A stretch of DNA of 64,000 nt from Arthrobacter sp. RIT-PI-e (GCF_001187915.1 NZ_LGIU01000085.1:1-64000); one strand, 5' to 3'; counted from the stretch's first letter, positions 17,505 through 25,896 are shown. Made by a program: numbers and translations. The notes: generated by a model not told the origin, from the letters alone.

Positions 17505-17630
17505 TCTACCAGACCATACAGACTCACTCGAAAATCTACAAACTAGGTATTCTTTTTAGTCATTATTTTAGTAATAAGTACTCTTGTTATCATTGTGTGA
17601 CAGGCTGGTTCGTTGACGTCAGCTGACGTC
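17505..17630. promoter_or_regulatory. AT-rich promoter island before the MarR gene
   Basis: A conspicuous AT-rich block (about 17525-17605) within otherwise very GC-rich DNA, including TTATT/AATAA inverted repeats (17563-17577). It is followed by a perfect 16-bp palindrome GACGTCAGCTGACGTC at 17615-17630. It lies between divergent csbD and marR genes. The palindrome ends 35 bp before the MarR ATG and is a candidate autoregulatory site. Confidence 0.6.
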
Positions 17631-17665
17631 TGGTCCTCAGGACGGTCATGGAAGGTGAGGCAAAG

Positions 17666-18157
17666 ATGAGTGAGTGCGACGATGATCGGGCTCGCTCCCG
17701 ATCGAACCCGCTCGAGCACGTCGAGACCATGGTGGACACCCTGCGCCAGTTGCGTCAGCTCACCGATCGGGGATACCGGGAGCACCGGGACGCCATGCAC
17801 CTCAATGACAAGGACATGGCTGCTCTGGAGTATCTGTCCCAGGAGTGGAAGGACGAACGCACGGTGAGTCCCAAAGACGTTGCGGCACACCTGGGGCTGA
17901 CCTCCGCCACGACGACGGCGATCATCGACAGGCTCGAGAACGAGGGATATCTCCAGCGCCGTCGTGCCACGCGTGATCGCAGAGGGGTTCATCTCACGCC
18001 GGCACCGGCGATGAAGGATTGGGAACGGCGGCATCCTGTCGAATCATTACGGGCAAGCGTCATCGACGCCGCCACTCATCTCGGTGGTGAGGAGGCCCGC
18101 ATCGTCCAGGGCTATCTCTCCACGGTCCTCGACGACGTCCGACGACGCCTGACCTGA
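17666..18157 (+). CDS. MarR-family regulator
   Basis: 163 residues with a winged helix-turn-helix: MAALEYLSQEW, TVSPKDVAAHLGLTSATTTA (helices 3-4, residues about 68-90) and the wing LQRRRATRDRRGVHLTPA. ATG 17666 was preferred over ATG 17648 because GGTGAGG sits 6 nt upstream of it. The C-terminal dimerisation helices are intact. Targets are unknown; the palindrome at 17615-17630 and divergent csbD are the nearest candidates. Confidence 0.9.
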   Translation: MSECDDDRARSRSNPLEHVETMVDTLRQLRQLTDRGYREHRDAMHLNDKDMAALEYLSQEWKDERTVSPKDVAAHLGLTSATTTAIIDRLENEGYLQRRRATRDRRGVHLTPAPAMKDWERRHPVESLRASVIDAATHLGGEEARIVQGYLSTVLDDVRRRLT

Positions 18158-18797
18158 GAACCGCCTCGTCCGGATCATGAGTAGCAGAGCTCACCCAGGA
18201 GCAAGACCTTCCTGGCATGTTCCCGCAGGGATGGATGCTCATGTCGAACTACGGGACCGGCAACACGACGCCGCCCGTACTCGGGAGCATCAGCACGGAG
18301 TGGTGAACACGACGCCCTGTCCTCCAATGGCCGACAGCCCCGTCGACCGCTCGACGACTGAAGTCGACACATGTTCCCTCATCCGAACCGACGACGACTT
18401 CGGACTGTCCCGAGAAGTTTCCCATCCACTGAGACCGTCCAGAAGGCGTTGACAGGGCTGACGTCCTGGAGGGAAACGGCTATGGCTGCAGGCTTGGGCA
18501 AAGCAGATACCGCATGGCTCGACGAGGATGCTGCAGGGACCATCGGGCATCCGTGATCATGGCCTTCGAAGAGGCGAGCTCGCCGTACGCCCCCGAGGAG
18601 AACCGAGTAGGGGATTCGCGTAGCCATGGCTCATGCCCGTGGAGGCCGACAGGATCTGATCGCGCCTCGCCCAGCCGTGCAGTGGCTCCTCTCGTCCGGG
18701 CGGGGATCCCGGGGCAGGCAATAGAAACGGGCGCAGACAGGTTACAACCGTTCGACACCAGCTTCCCGCTGTTCATCGACCTACCAGGAGACACCTC
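18158..18797. other. 640-bp region without recognisable gene
   Basis: Only short frames in all phases, none with family motifs or a good ribosome site. The last 15 bases hold the AGGAG ribosome site of glsB. It may contain a long leader or decayed sequence. Nothing specific is seen. Confidence 0.5.
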
Positions 18798-19058
18798 ATG
18801 ATCGGATTCATCATCGCCGGCCTCATCATCGGCGCACTTGCACGCCTCATCAAACCGGGGAAGCAGAACCTGGGCCTTCTCGCCACGCTGCTGCTGGGGC
18901 TCGTGGGATCCATCATCGGCGGCTCGGTCGCGAGCCTTCTCGGCACGGGCGACATCTTCGAGCTGAACATCTTCGGATTCATCGTCTCGGTCATCGCGGC
19001 CGTACTGTTGATCGGCGTCGCCGAGACGCTCGCCGGTCGCCGCCGCGTCACCCGCTGA
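18798..19058 (+). CDS. GlsB/YeaQ/YmgE-family membrane stress protein
   Basis: 86 residues with three hydrophobic helices: IGFIIAGLIIGALARLIKPG (residues 2-21), LLATLLLGLVGSIIGGSVAS, and FGFIVSVIAAVLLIGVAETL. The GALARLIKPG turn and GLVGSIIGG are family hallmarks (formerly transglycosylase-associated protein). AGGAG lies 9 nt upstream of ATG 18798. In Gram-positives the family is linked to envelope stress; the exact function is unknown. Confidence 0.92.
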   Translation: MIGFIIAGLIIGALARLIKPGKQNLGLLATLLLGLVGSIIGGSVASLLGTGDIFELNIFGFIVSVIAAVLLIGVAETLAGRRRVTR

Positions 19059-19065
19059 GTACTGC

Positions 19066-19097
19066 AGGGGAGGGGCGGCGCCGGCTGTTCCTCCCCT
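19066..19097. terminator. Bidirectional hairpin between glsB and lldD
   Basis: AGGGGAGG (19066-19073) pairs with CCTCCCCT (19090-19097); the 16-nt loop itself contains GC-rich complementarity. It separates two convergent genes. Confidence 0.5.
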
Positions 19098-19115
19098 ACC
19101 CGGCGCCGGTCCGGC

Positions 19116-20381
19116 CTATCCCGGGTAGGCGGCCATCTCACCGGTTGCCCGTGGAACGGGTACGAGGCGGGTGAGCTGGGTGACGTGCTTGGGTTCGAGC
19201 TCGCCGAGGTGGCTGACGCCGAGCAGGCGCATGGTCCGCTCGATCTCGTCCCGGAGGATCGCGATAGTCCTGTCCACGCCCTCGCGCCCGCCGGCCATCA
19301 ACCCGTAGAGGTAGGCGCGGCCGATCAGGGTGAACTTCGCCCCCAGGGCCATGCACGCCACGATGTCCGCCCCGTTCATGATGCCGGTGTCCACCATGAC
19401 CGTGGCATCCGCCCCCACCTCGCGGACCACCTGCGGCAGCAGGTGGAAGGGGATGGGTGCGCGGTCGAGCTGACGGCCGCCGTGGTTGGAGAGGATGATG
19501 CCGTCCACCCCCAGATTCACCAGGCGCACGGAGTCCTCGACGTTCTGCACACCCTTGATCACGATCTTCCCGGGCCACAGGTCCCGGATGACGGCGAGGT
19601 CCTCGTAGCTGATGGTCGGATCCATGGCCGCGTTGATCAGATCCCCCACCGTTCCGCCGGTGTCGGTCAGGGACGCGAACTCGAGCTTGCGCGTGGTGAG
19701 GAAGTCGATCCACCACCACGGCCGGGGGACGGCGTCGAGGATGGTGCCGATGGACAGCTGAGGTGGGATCGAGAACCCGTTGCGCTTGTCCCGCAGGCGG
19801 GCGCCGGCCACCGGGGTGTCCACGGTGAACATGAGGGTGTCGAATCCCGCCTCACCGGCACGGCGTGCGAGCTCGTAGGAGATCTCCCGCTGTCGCATCA
19901 CGTACAGCTGGAACCAGTTGCGCCCGTTCGGATTGGCCTCCTTCACGCCCTCGATCGAGGTGGTCCCGAGGGTGGAGAGGGTGAAGGGGATGCCCGCGGC
20001 CGCCGCGGCGCCGGCCCCCGCGGTCTCGCCCTCGGTCTGCATGAGCCGCGTGAACCCGGTGGGGGCGATGCCGAAGGGCAGGGCGCTGGGGCCGCCGAGG
20101 ATCTCCACGGAGGTGTCCACGTGCTCGGCCGGGCGGAGAATCGAGGGGTGGAACTCGATGTCCTCGAACGCCTGCCGGGAACGCTTCATGGACAGCTCGC
20201 CCTCCGCGCCGCCGTCCGTGTAGTCGAAGGCGGCCCGCGGGGTGCGCCGCTTGGCGATCGTGCGCAGATCCCCGATGGTCAGCGCCGCGTCCAGCCTCCG
20301 CTTCTTCCCGTTCAGCTCGAACTTCTTGAACTGCATCAACTCGAGCAGTTCGGCGGGGACGGGAAGCTGGCGCTGGATCAC
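19116..20381 (-). CDS. lldD: FMN-dependent L-lactate dehydrogenase / alpha-hydroxy-acid oxidase
   Basis: 421-residue TIM-barrel flavoprotein that oxidises L-lactate to pyruvate, feeding electrons to the quinone pool. Motifs: [20 protein letters not shown] (FMN entry), [23 protein letters not shown], the catalytic SNHGGRQLD with His at residue 300, and [12 protein letters not shown] at the phosphate site. The start is GTG 20381, with AAAGGA 8 nt upstream. An exact copy of the rhamnose operator lies 82 bp upstream at 20463-20474, so this gene probably oxidises the lactate made from rhamnose. Other 2-hydroxy acids (mandelate, glycolate) cannot be excluded by sequence. Confidence 0.92.
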   Translation of the reverse strand: MIQRQLPVPAELLELMQFKKFELNGKKRRLDAALTIGDLRTIAKRRTPRAAFDYTDGGAEGELSMKRSRQAFEDIEFHPSILRPAEHVDTSVEILGGPSALPFGIAPTGFTRLMQTEGETAGAGAAAAAGIPFTLSTLGTTSIEGVKEANPNGRNWFQLYVMRQREISYELARRAGEAGFDTLMFTVDTPVAGARLRDKRNGFSIPPQLSIGTILDAVPRPWWWIDFLTTRKLEFASLTDTGGTVGDLINAAMDPTISYEDLAVIRDLWPGKIVIKGVQNVEDSVRLVNLGVDGIILSNHGGRQLDRAPIPFHLLPQVVREVGADATVMVDTGIMNGADIVACMALGAKFTLIGRAYLYGLMAGGREGVDRTIAILRDEIERTMRLLGVSHLGELEPKHVTQLTRLVPVPRATGEMAAYPG

Positions 20382-20462
20382 GGGGAACGTCCTTTGGACT
20401 TCGACGGCGAAGGATCGGGTGAGCGGGTGCCCGCCCCGGCGACCGGGACCGGATCCACTCGT

Positions 20463-20474
20463 TGAAACGATTCA
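20463..20474. promoter_or_regulatory. LacI-type operator upstream of lldD
   Basis: TGAAACGATTCA, the exact reverse complement of the site at 4222-4233 in the rha promoter region. The central CG and TGAA/TTCA arms are classic for LacI-family repressors. It lies 82 bp upstream of the lldD start. Confidence 0.8.
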
Positions 20475-20543
20475 CTCTAACCGTCCGGCGAACCCGAGGG
20501 CAACCATCGGATCCGGAGACCGACCAGCAGGAACTGCGGCGGG

Positions 20544-21179
20544 CTACACGGAGGTCCCGGTACCGGGCCCGCCGTAGTGACCGGGCCACTCCTCCAGCCG
20601 GATGCGGGTGATGTCCCGGATCTCACCGGCGGTACCCCACTCGTTCCGGCCCAGCCGTGAGAGCGGTTCCAGGGCGTCGATGGCGGGGTGGTCGCCGTCG
20701 AGCACGTCCTCGGAGACCACAGCGTGCAGCACCTCCCCGAACACCAGGGTGCAGTCGCCCATCTCCTGGGTGGAGTGCAGTCTGCACTCCAGTGCCACGG
20801 GGGATTCGAGGACCCGCGGGGGCCGCACGGTGGCGCTCGGTTCGCGGGTGAGCCCCACCATGTCGAACTCGCTCACGTCCGGTGCGAAGCCGGTGCCGGT
20901 GGCGTTGACCTCCTCGAACAGGCGCTCCGGGGTGAAGGCCACCACGAATTCGCCCGTGGCCTCGATGTTGCGCACCGAGTCCTTCCGTCCCACGGAGGTG
21001 AACTGGACGATCGGCGGGTTCACCGAGGCGATGGTGAAGAAGGAGTGCGGGGCGAGGTTGTCCATGCCGTCCGCGGAGGTGGAGGAGATCCAGGCGATGG
21101 GGCGCGGGACCACCACGGAGGTGAGGAACGCGTAGAAGTCCCGGCTCGACGCCGGATCGGGCACCACGTCCCTACGCAT
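20544..21179 (-). CDS. Flavin reductase-like FMN-binding protein
   Basis: 211 residues of the flavin reductase split-barrel family (DIM6/NTAB-like). Motifs: PRPIAWISSTSADGMDNLAP (FMN contacts), HSFFTIASVNPPIVQFTS, KDSVRNIEATGEFVVAF and a late GEVLHAVV. Members reduce flavin for partner monooxygenases or act as oxidoreductases themselves. ATG 21179 overlaps the stop of the upstream NAD(P)H-binding gene by 8 nt, so the two are translationally coupled. No monooxygenase is nearby. Confidence 0.87.
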   Translation of the reverse strand: MRRDVVPDPASSRDFYAFLTSVVVPRPIAWISSTSADGMDNLAPHSFFTIASVNPPIVQFTSVGRKDSVRNIEATGEFVVAFTPERLFEEVNATGTGFAPDVSEFDMVGLTREPSATVRPPRVLESPVALECRLHSTQEMGDCTLVFGEVLHAVVSEDVLDGDHPAIDALEPLSRLGRNEWGTAGEIRDITRIRLEEWPGHYGGPGTGTSV

Positions 21180-22026
21180 CGGAGCCCGGTGCCTTCCCGG
21201 CGAGCAGTGCGCGCAGGGTGAGCGGCGGGCGCCCGGTGAGGTGCTCGACGTCGGGGGAGAGCCCGGCCATCTCGCCGCGGGCGATCGCCGTGTAGGTGCT
21301 GACCCAGCGCTCCACCTCCCACTCCGGTGCGCCGTGGTGGGCGCGCGAGGCGAGAGCCTCCTCGTGCGTCTCGTCCACGAAGCGGACGGTGGCCGGGGTC
21401 AGCTCCGTGATCAGCGCCGCCGCCTCCGTGAGCGTGAAGGCCTCGGATCCGGTGAGATCGTAGCTCTTCCCGGCGTGGGCGCCGGGGTCCCTGAGCACCG
21501 CTGCGGCCGAGGCCGCGACGTCGGACTGCGCGACGGCGGAGAGGCGCCCGTCACCGGCCGGTCCGCGGATGACGCCGTCCTCGGCGAAGGCGGGAACGGC
21601 CTCGAGGTAGAGGTTGTCCCGCAGGAACGTCCAGGAGAGGCCCGAGGCGCGGAGGTACTCCTCCGTGTGCCAGTGGTCGCGGCCGAGGAGGAACGTGGCC
21701 TCGGGGGAGGCACCGAAGAAGGACGTGTACACGACGTGACGTACCCCGGCCTGCCGCGCGGCGTCGATGAAGGAGCGGTGCGTGGCCACGCGGTCCTCCT
21801 CCTCGGCGGCGGAGACCATGAGGACCACGTCGACGCCGGTCAGTGCCTCGACGGTCGCCCCGACGTCGGCGTAGGAGGCCTGCCGGACGACCGACTCCGG
21901 GAGCTGCGGCGCCCGGTCCGGTGAGCGGACGGGGAGCACGAGCGGTACGCCCTCGGAGGAGAGGATGCGGGCGACGCCGCCGCCCACCACCCCGGTGGAT
22001 CCGGTGACTGCGATGCGAGGTTCCAT
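21172..22026 (-). CDS. NAD(P)H-binding oxidoreductase (NmrA/QorB-like)
   Basis: 284-residue atypical SDR resembling NAD(P)H:quinone oxidoreductase 2. The Rossmann loop is IAVTGSTGVVGGGVARIL, followed by GVDVVLMVSAAEEEDR and AARQAGVRHVVYTSFFGASP, a late extended-SDR signature. The C-terminal WEVERWVSTYTAIARGEM is typical of this group. ATG 22026 with GGGAC upstream was chosen; no better start is present. It is the first gene of a two-gene operon with the flavin reductase. Confidence 0.85.
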   Translation of the reverse strand: MEPRIAVTGSTGVVGGGVARILSSEGVPLVLPVRSPDRAPQLPESVVRQASYADVGATVEALTGVDVVLMVSAAEEEDRVATHRSFIDAARQAGVRHVVYTSFFGASPEATFLLGRDHWHTEEYLRASGLSWTFLRDNLYLEAVPAFAEDGVIRGPAGDGRLSAVAQSDVAASAAAVLRDPGAHAGKSYDLTGSEAFTLTEAAALITELTPATVRFVDETHEEALASRAHHGAPEWEVERWVSTYTAIARGEMAGLSPDVEHLTGRPPLTLRALLAGKAPGSDA

Positions 22027-22134
22027 GTCCGTCCCAGCCACGACCGGGCCGGAATTATTTCCTCGTCGATCATCTCCTCGTGTCCGTTCATCCCCTGTTC
22101 GCCCCGGCGTAGGGCCCCGTAGGTCGCGTGCGTC

Positions 22135-22140
22135 TACCGT
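22135..22140 (+). promoter_or_regulatory. -10 box of a leaderless start
   Basis: TACCGT ends 7 nt before ATG 22148; there is no ribosome site between. Confidence 0.45.
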
Positions 22141-22147
22141 GGCTCCA

Positions 22148-22951
22148 ATGGCCGGACGATTCGTGGCGATCGGGGACTCCTTCACCGAGGGCGTGGGGGA
22201 CTGGAACCCTACGTTCCCCAACGGTGTGCGCGGGTGGGCGGATCGCGTGGCCAAGCAGCTCGGGCGGCAGGACCCGGGCTGGGAGTACGCGAACCTGGCC
22301 ATCCGCAGCAAGCGCCTGCACCATGTCCGCGACGAACAGCTGGAGTGGGCGCTGGCCCTGGAGCCCACGCTCGTCAGCCTCTACGCCGGGGGCAATGACA
22401 TCCTCGAGCTGCGCACCGACATGCCCGTGCTGCTCGGCGAGTACGAGCGCATGGTGGCGCGCATCGCGGACTCCGGGGCGCGCCCGCTGCTCTTCACGGG
22501 GTTCGACATCCCGCTGAGTCCCGTGTTCGAGCCGATGAAGCGCCGTAACTGGCAGTTCAACGATGCCGTGCGGCGCATCGCCGGCGACCACGACGCCGTC
22601 CTGGTGGACTACTGGTGCTTCGAGGAGTACTCGGACCCCGGTCTCTGGGACGCGGACAGGATCCACATGTCACCTGCAGGGCACCGCAATCTCGCCGCCC
22701 ACGTGCTGCGGATCCTCGGCGTGGACCACTCCCTGGTACCGCGGCTCCCCGAGCCTGAGGGGTACGCGGGTCTGGTGGCGGGCCTGCGCCGGGAGACGGC
22801 GTGGCTGGGGGAGTGGGTGGTGCCGATGTTCGGCCGGCGGCTGCGGAGGATCACCCTGGGGGACGAGCTGCAGCCGAGGTGGCCCACCCCGGTGCGACCT
22901 GCCGACGGGTTGAAGCGCCTTGCCCGCGCGCGGCGGGCGGTCACGAAGTGA
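22148..22951 (+). CDS. SGNH/GDSL-family hydrolase
   Basis: 267-residue cytosolic esterase/lipase of the SGNH fold. Block I is FVAIGDSFTEGVGD with the catalytic Ser, block II a Gly in NLAIRSKR, block III the Asn of YAGGNDILEL, and block V DADRIHMSPAGH with catalytic Asp and His. A C-terminal basic tail of about 60 residues follows (FGRRLRRITLGDELQPRWPT). ATG 22148 lies directly after block-I-less sequence and 7 nt after a TACCGT box, so the mRNA is probably leaderless. No signal peptide. Substrate unknown. Confidence 0.92.
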   Translation: MAGRFVAIGDSFTEGVGDWNPTFPNGVRGWADRVAKQLGRQDPGWEYANLAIRSKRLHHVRDEQLEWALALEPTLVSLYAGGNDILELRTDMPVLLGEYERMVARIADSGARPLLFTGFDIPLSPVFEPMKRRNWQFNDAVRRIAGDHDAVLVDYWCFEEYSDPGLWDADRIHMSPAGHRNLAAHVLRILGVDHSLVPRLPEPEGYAGLVAGLRRETAWLGEWVVPMFGRRLRRITLGDELQPRWPTPVRPADGLKRLARARRAVTK

Positions 22952-22992
22952 ACCCCGGGGGCAGGGAGTGCCGCGGTTAGACTGGGCGGACT

Positions 22993-23091
22993 ATGGACTT
23001 CATGCGCAGACTGAGCACCCCGATCATCTGGCTGCTGATTGTGGGCCTCGTCCTCGGGATCGGCGCGGGTTTCTTCCAGGTCGTCTTCTGA
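22993..23091 (+). CDS. Small single-helix membrane protein
   Basis: 32 residues: a short basic start (MDFMRRLS) followed by one hydrophobic helix TPIIWLLIVGLVLGIGAGFF and a short C-terminus. A TAGACT box lies at 22978-22983 and GGGCGGA just before the ATG could be a ribosome site. It lies 41 bp after the SGNH gene. The positive-inside pattern and clean initiation signals argue it is translated, but the family is not recognised. Confidence 0.6.
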   Translation: MDFMRRLSTPIIWLLIVGLVLGIGAGFFQVVF

Positions 23092-23167
23092 GCCCTACCC
23101 GACGCCCGGGTCCGGTGACCAGGGTCCGACGACGGGTCGCACGGGTGCGCTCCACCGAGTAGGGTGA

Positions 23168-23179
23168 TAAGCATGCTTA
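23168..23179. promoter_or_regulatory. TAAG-N4-CTTA palindrome upstream of the SDR gene
   Basis: TAAGCATGCTTA, a perfect palindrome 71 bp upstream of ATG 23251. A site of the same form (TAAG-N4-CTTA) lies upstream of the membrane protein gene at 25278-25289. Confidence 0.5.
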
Positions 23180-23250
23180 GCGTTCGACGCTCGGCTTGAC
23201 CCGTCCGGCACCCCAGCGCCGGACACCCCGTCTGTAGAGGGAGAATATCC

Positions 23251-24168
23251 ATGGCCTCCGAGAACACAGCAGGATCGACCGACCAGTACACATTCCAGAA
23301 CCCCGTCACCCGGTTCGAGAGCATCACGCCGCCGGCCGAGCACACGCCCGAGCCCGGCCTCGACGCCGACATGGGGATCAAGGCGGACCGCGGCGAGACC
23401 TCCTACCGCGGCACCGGCCGGCTCGAGGGCCGCAAGGCACTCATCACCGGGGCCGATTCCGGCATCGGTGCCGCCGTCGCCATCGCCTACGCACGTGAGG
23501 GTGCCGACGTCGCCCTCTCCTACCTCCCCGAGGAGGAGGAGGACGCCCAGGTCATCAAGGGCCTGATCGAGGCCGAGGGGCGCACCGCGGTGTGCCTTCC
23601 CGGCGATCTCAAGGACGCCGACTACTGCGTGTCCCTCGTGCAGCAGGCCGTCGACGGCCTCGGTGGCCTCGACATCCTCGTGAACAACGCCGGCAAGCAG
23701 ATCGCCGTCGAGACGCTCGAGGAACTGACCGACGAGCAGCTGGACCACACCTACAAGACGAACATCTACTCGTTCTTCCGGGTGACCAAGGCGGCGCTGA
23801 AGCACCTCCCCGCCGGTTCGGCGATCATCAACAGCACCTCGATCCAGGCCTACGAGCCCTCACCCACCCTCGTGGACTACGCCAGCACCAAGGCCGCGAT
23901 CAACAACTTCACCAAGGGACTGGCCCAGCAGCTGGCACCCAAGGGGATCCGCGTCAACGCCGTGGCCCCGGGTCCCATCTGGACGCCGCTGCAGCCCTCG
24001 GGCGGACAGCCCGCCGAGGAGCTGCCCGAGTTCGGCAAGAGCACCCCGCTCGGCCGCGCCGGCCAGCCCACCGAACTCGCACCGGCCTACGTGTTCCTCG
24101 CCTCGGCGGAGTCCAGCTACGTGATCGGTGAGACGCTCAACGTCAACGGCGGTATGCCTTCGCCGTGA
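23251..24168 (+). CDS. SDR oxidoreductase, YhdF/YghA-like
   Basis: 305-residue classical SDR with the extra N-terminal arm (about 45 residues, FQNPVTRFESITPPAEHTPE) seen in YhdF/YghA-type general-stress dehydrogenases. Motifs: ALITGADSGIGAAVAIAYAR (cofactor), DILVNNAGKQ, the active-site Ser in NSTSIQAY, YASTK and PGPIWTPLQPSG. GAGGGAGAATATCC precedes ATG 23251. The family is mostly NAD(P)-dependent with uncertain substrates. It is followed by a strong terminator. Confidence 0.93.
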   Translation: MASENTAGSTDQYTFQNPVTRFESITPPAEHTPEPGLDADMGIKADRGETSYRGTGRLEGRKALITGADSGIGAAVAIAYAREGADVALSYLPEEEEDAQVIKGLIEAEGRTAVCLPGDLKDADYCVSLVQQAVDGLGGLDILVNNAGKQIAVETLEELTDEQLDHTYKTNIYSFFRVTKAALKHLPAGSAIINSTSIQAYEPSPTLVDYASTKAAINNFTKGLAQQLAPKGIRVNAVAPGPIWTPLQPSGGQPAEELPEFGKSTPLGRAGQPTELAPAYVFLASAESSYVIGETLNVNGGMPSP

Positions 24169-24211
24169 TCCGCAGCGGTGCGATCCATCCCGAGTGGATC
24201 GTGCCCCGCAC

Positions 24212-24251
24212 GAAGAACCCCCGGTCTCCGCGAGGAGACCGGGGGTTCTTC
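24212..24251. terminator. Strong bidirectional terminator
   Basis: An 18-bp perfect stem, from GAAGAACCCCC at its base to GGTCTCC, with a 4-nt GCGA loop; the 3' arm ends GGGGGTTCTTC. It serves both convergent genes. Confidence 0.9.
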
Positions 24252-24288
24252 CGTTCCTGGACCCCGGAACAGGGGAGGTTCGAAGTGC

Positions 24289-25245
24289 TCAGCGTTCCCC
24301 GGGGGCGTCGAAGTCCATGCGGTCGATCCGGCGGTGGTACCGCATCCCGGTGAGTCCACCGAGCACCGCGCCGACCAGGGCGATCGCGGCCACGACCAGG
24401 AGCCCGATCAGCCCCGGTCCCGTGAGGTCACCGAGTGCAGGGACGCCGATGCTCCCGAACTGGGCCGGAACGTCGATCCTGTTGCCGGCGATCAGGCCGA
24501 TGATGGTCAGCACCACGGCCACGATCAACGCCCAGAGCCACACGGCGACACCCTGCAGGAGCCCGCTGAAGCGTGCCATCCGGCCCGCGACGTAACCGCC
24601 CGCGTAGTAGGAGGCCAGGAGGATCACACCCAGGACGACGGCGGCGGTGATGCCGGTGGCCTGCAGCTCCGCCGAGCCGGTGGTCAGATCAGCGGTGGTC
24701 AGGTCGGACCCGTACCCGAACAGGGCCGCCACGGAGCCGGCCAGCGCGGTCAGGATCACGAACAACCCGGTGGCCGTCAGCCAGCCGAAGAAGGCGGATC
24801 CGAACTTCATGCCACCGAAGTGCTCCTTCTCCCGCTGGTGGATCAGTTTCCTGTCCTCGAGGCTGGGCAGGGGGCGGGCAGTGGTGCCCGGTGCCGGGGA
24901 GCGGTCGAGGTCACGGTCGAGGTCGCGGTTCCCCGTGTCGAGGTCACGTGCCGGCCGGTGGTCCCTGGTCGCGGTGACCGGGACGGCCCGGGTGTCCGTG
25001 CGCCCCTGCATCCCGGGCCCTGTCACCTCCGGGCTCCGGGTGGTGTCGGTGGTCCGTGAGGCGGGGATGGGTGATGTGGAGGGCCGGATCTCGTCCGCCG
25101 AGCCCCCCGAGTACATGCCCGGGACGTACTCCTCGGTGAGGTCGTCGTCCACGGAGTGACTGCCCGCGGCGTCCCGCGATCCGCCGGACATGCCCTGACC
25201 GGCGGGATCCCGCCGGTCGCCGTCCCTGTTGCCTGGTGTACTCAC
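24289..25245 (-). CDS. Membrane protein with acidic, low-complexity N-terminus
   Basis: 318 residues. The first about 150 are hydrophilic and disordered (Asp/Arg/Gly/Ser-rich). They are followed by four helices: GWLTATGLFVILTALAGSVA, TGITAAVVLGVILLASYYAG, GVAVWLWALIVAVVLTIIGL and LIGLLVVAAIALVGAVLGGL. The helix pattern (ARFSGLLQG before the third helix) matches the YrzE-like protein at 16165-16911. GTG 25245 was chosen because AGGAGG lies 5 nt upstream. A TAAG-N4-CTTA palindrome lies 33 bp upstream. Function unknown. Confidence 0.8.
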   Translation of the reverse strand: MSTPGNRDGDRRDPAGQGMSGGSRDAAGSHSVDDDLTEEYVPGMYSGGSADEIRPSTSPIPASRTTDTTRSPEVTGPGMQGRTDTRAVPVTATRDHRPARDLDTGNRDLDRDLDRSPAPGTTARPLPSLEDRKLIHQREKEHFGGMKFGSAFFGWLTATGLFVILTALAGSVAALFGYGSDLTTADLTTGSAELQATGITAAVVLGVILLASYYAGGYVAGRMARFSGLLQGVAVWLWALIVAVVLTIIGLIAGNRIDVPAQFGSIGVPALGDLTGPGLIGLLVVAAIALVGAVLGGLTGMRYHRRIDRMDFDAPGER

Positions 25246-25277
25246 TGGTCCTCCTGATGTCAGGGCCCGGAGGCTCC

Positions 25278-25289
25278 TAAGTCGGCTTA
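25278..25289. promoter_or_regulatory. TAAG-N4-CTTA site upstream of the membrane protein gene
   Basis: TAAGTCGGCTTA, 33 bp upstream of GTG 25245. Same arms and spacing as the palindrome at 23168-23179. A weaker version, TAAGGGTGCTTT, lies at 44486-44497 before the YjdJ-like gene. Confidence 0.45.
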
Positions 25290-25361
25290 GCATCACCAGT
25301 ATTCCACGGCGCCTCCAGGTGGAGGCCGTGGCGCGGCGCCCGTGGATGCGAGACTTGCGTC

Positions 25362-25862
25362 ATGGAACTACAGGTCATCATGACGGTCGTCTGCGGGGCG
25401 CTCATCGCGGTGGGGATCGCCGGGATCATCATCCCGGTGCTGCCCGGGAGCATCCTCGTCATCGTGTCGCTCCTGGTGTGGGCGCTCACCGTGGCCAGCA
25501 CCGAGGGCTGGGTGGTCTTCGCGATCGGCACCGTCCTGGCGGGTGCGGGGCTCGCCTCGGGGCTCGTGCTGACCGGCCGGGCGCTCCAGCAGCGCCAGAT
25601 CCCCGGACGCTCGGTGGTCGTCGGGGTGCTGGCGGGGATCGTGGGGTTGTTCGTGATCCCCGTCGTGGGCCTGTTCGTGGGCTTCGCCCTGGGCCTGTTC
25701 GCCAGCGAGTGGGTGCGCCAGCGCAGCGTGGGCCCCGCCGTGGGCTCGAGCATCCACGCCCTGAAGGCCACGGGCCTCGGGATCCTCGTGGAGCTCGGTC
25801 TCGCCTGCGCGGCCGCGACCACCTGGGTGATCGGCGCCTGGGTCTACTTCGCCACCGCCTGA
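25362..25862 (+). CDS. DUF456 membrane protein
   Basis: 166 residues, almost entirely hydrophobic, with about four helices: VIMTVVCGALIAVGIAGIII, VIVSLLVWALTV, VVVGVLAGIVGLFVIPVVGL and a C-terminal VELGLACAAATTWVIGAWVY. The GIIIPVLPGSILV turn near residue 25 is the DUF456 hallmark. No ribosome site is obvious before ATG 25362. Function unknown. Confidence 0.9.
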   Translation: MELQVIMTVVCGALIAVGIAGIIIPVLPGSILVIVSLLVWALTVASTEGWVVFAIGTVLAGAGLASGLVLTGRALQQRQIPGRSVVVGVLAGIVGLFVIPVVGLFVGFALGLFASEWVRQRSVGPAVGSSIHALKATGLGILVELGLACAAATTWVIGAWVYFATA

Positions 25863-25865
25863 CGC

Positions 25866-25887
25866 CCGGCCCGAGGTATCGGGCCGG
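25866..25887. terminator. Terminator between convergent genes
   Basis: CCGGCCCGA (25866-25874) pairs with TCGGGCCGG (25879-25887), loop GGTA. It separates DUF456 from the GH15 gene. Confidence 0.65.
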
Positions 25888-25896
25888 GGTGTGACG

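Noticed and set aside
18158-18797. Short open frames between marR and glsB
   Set aside because: No ribosome sites, motifs or biased third positions that would set them apart from chance in GC-rich DNA.
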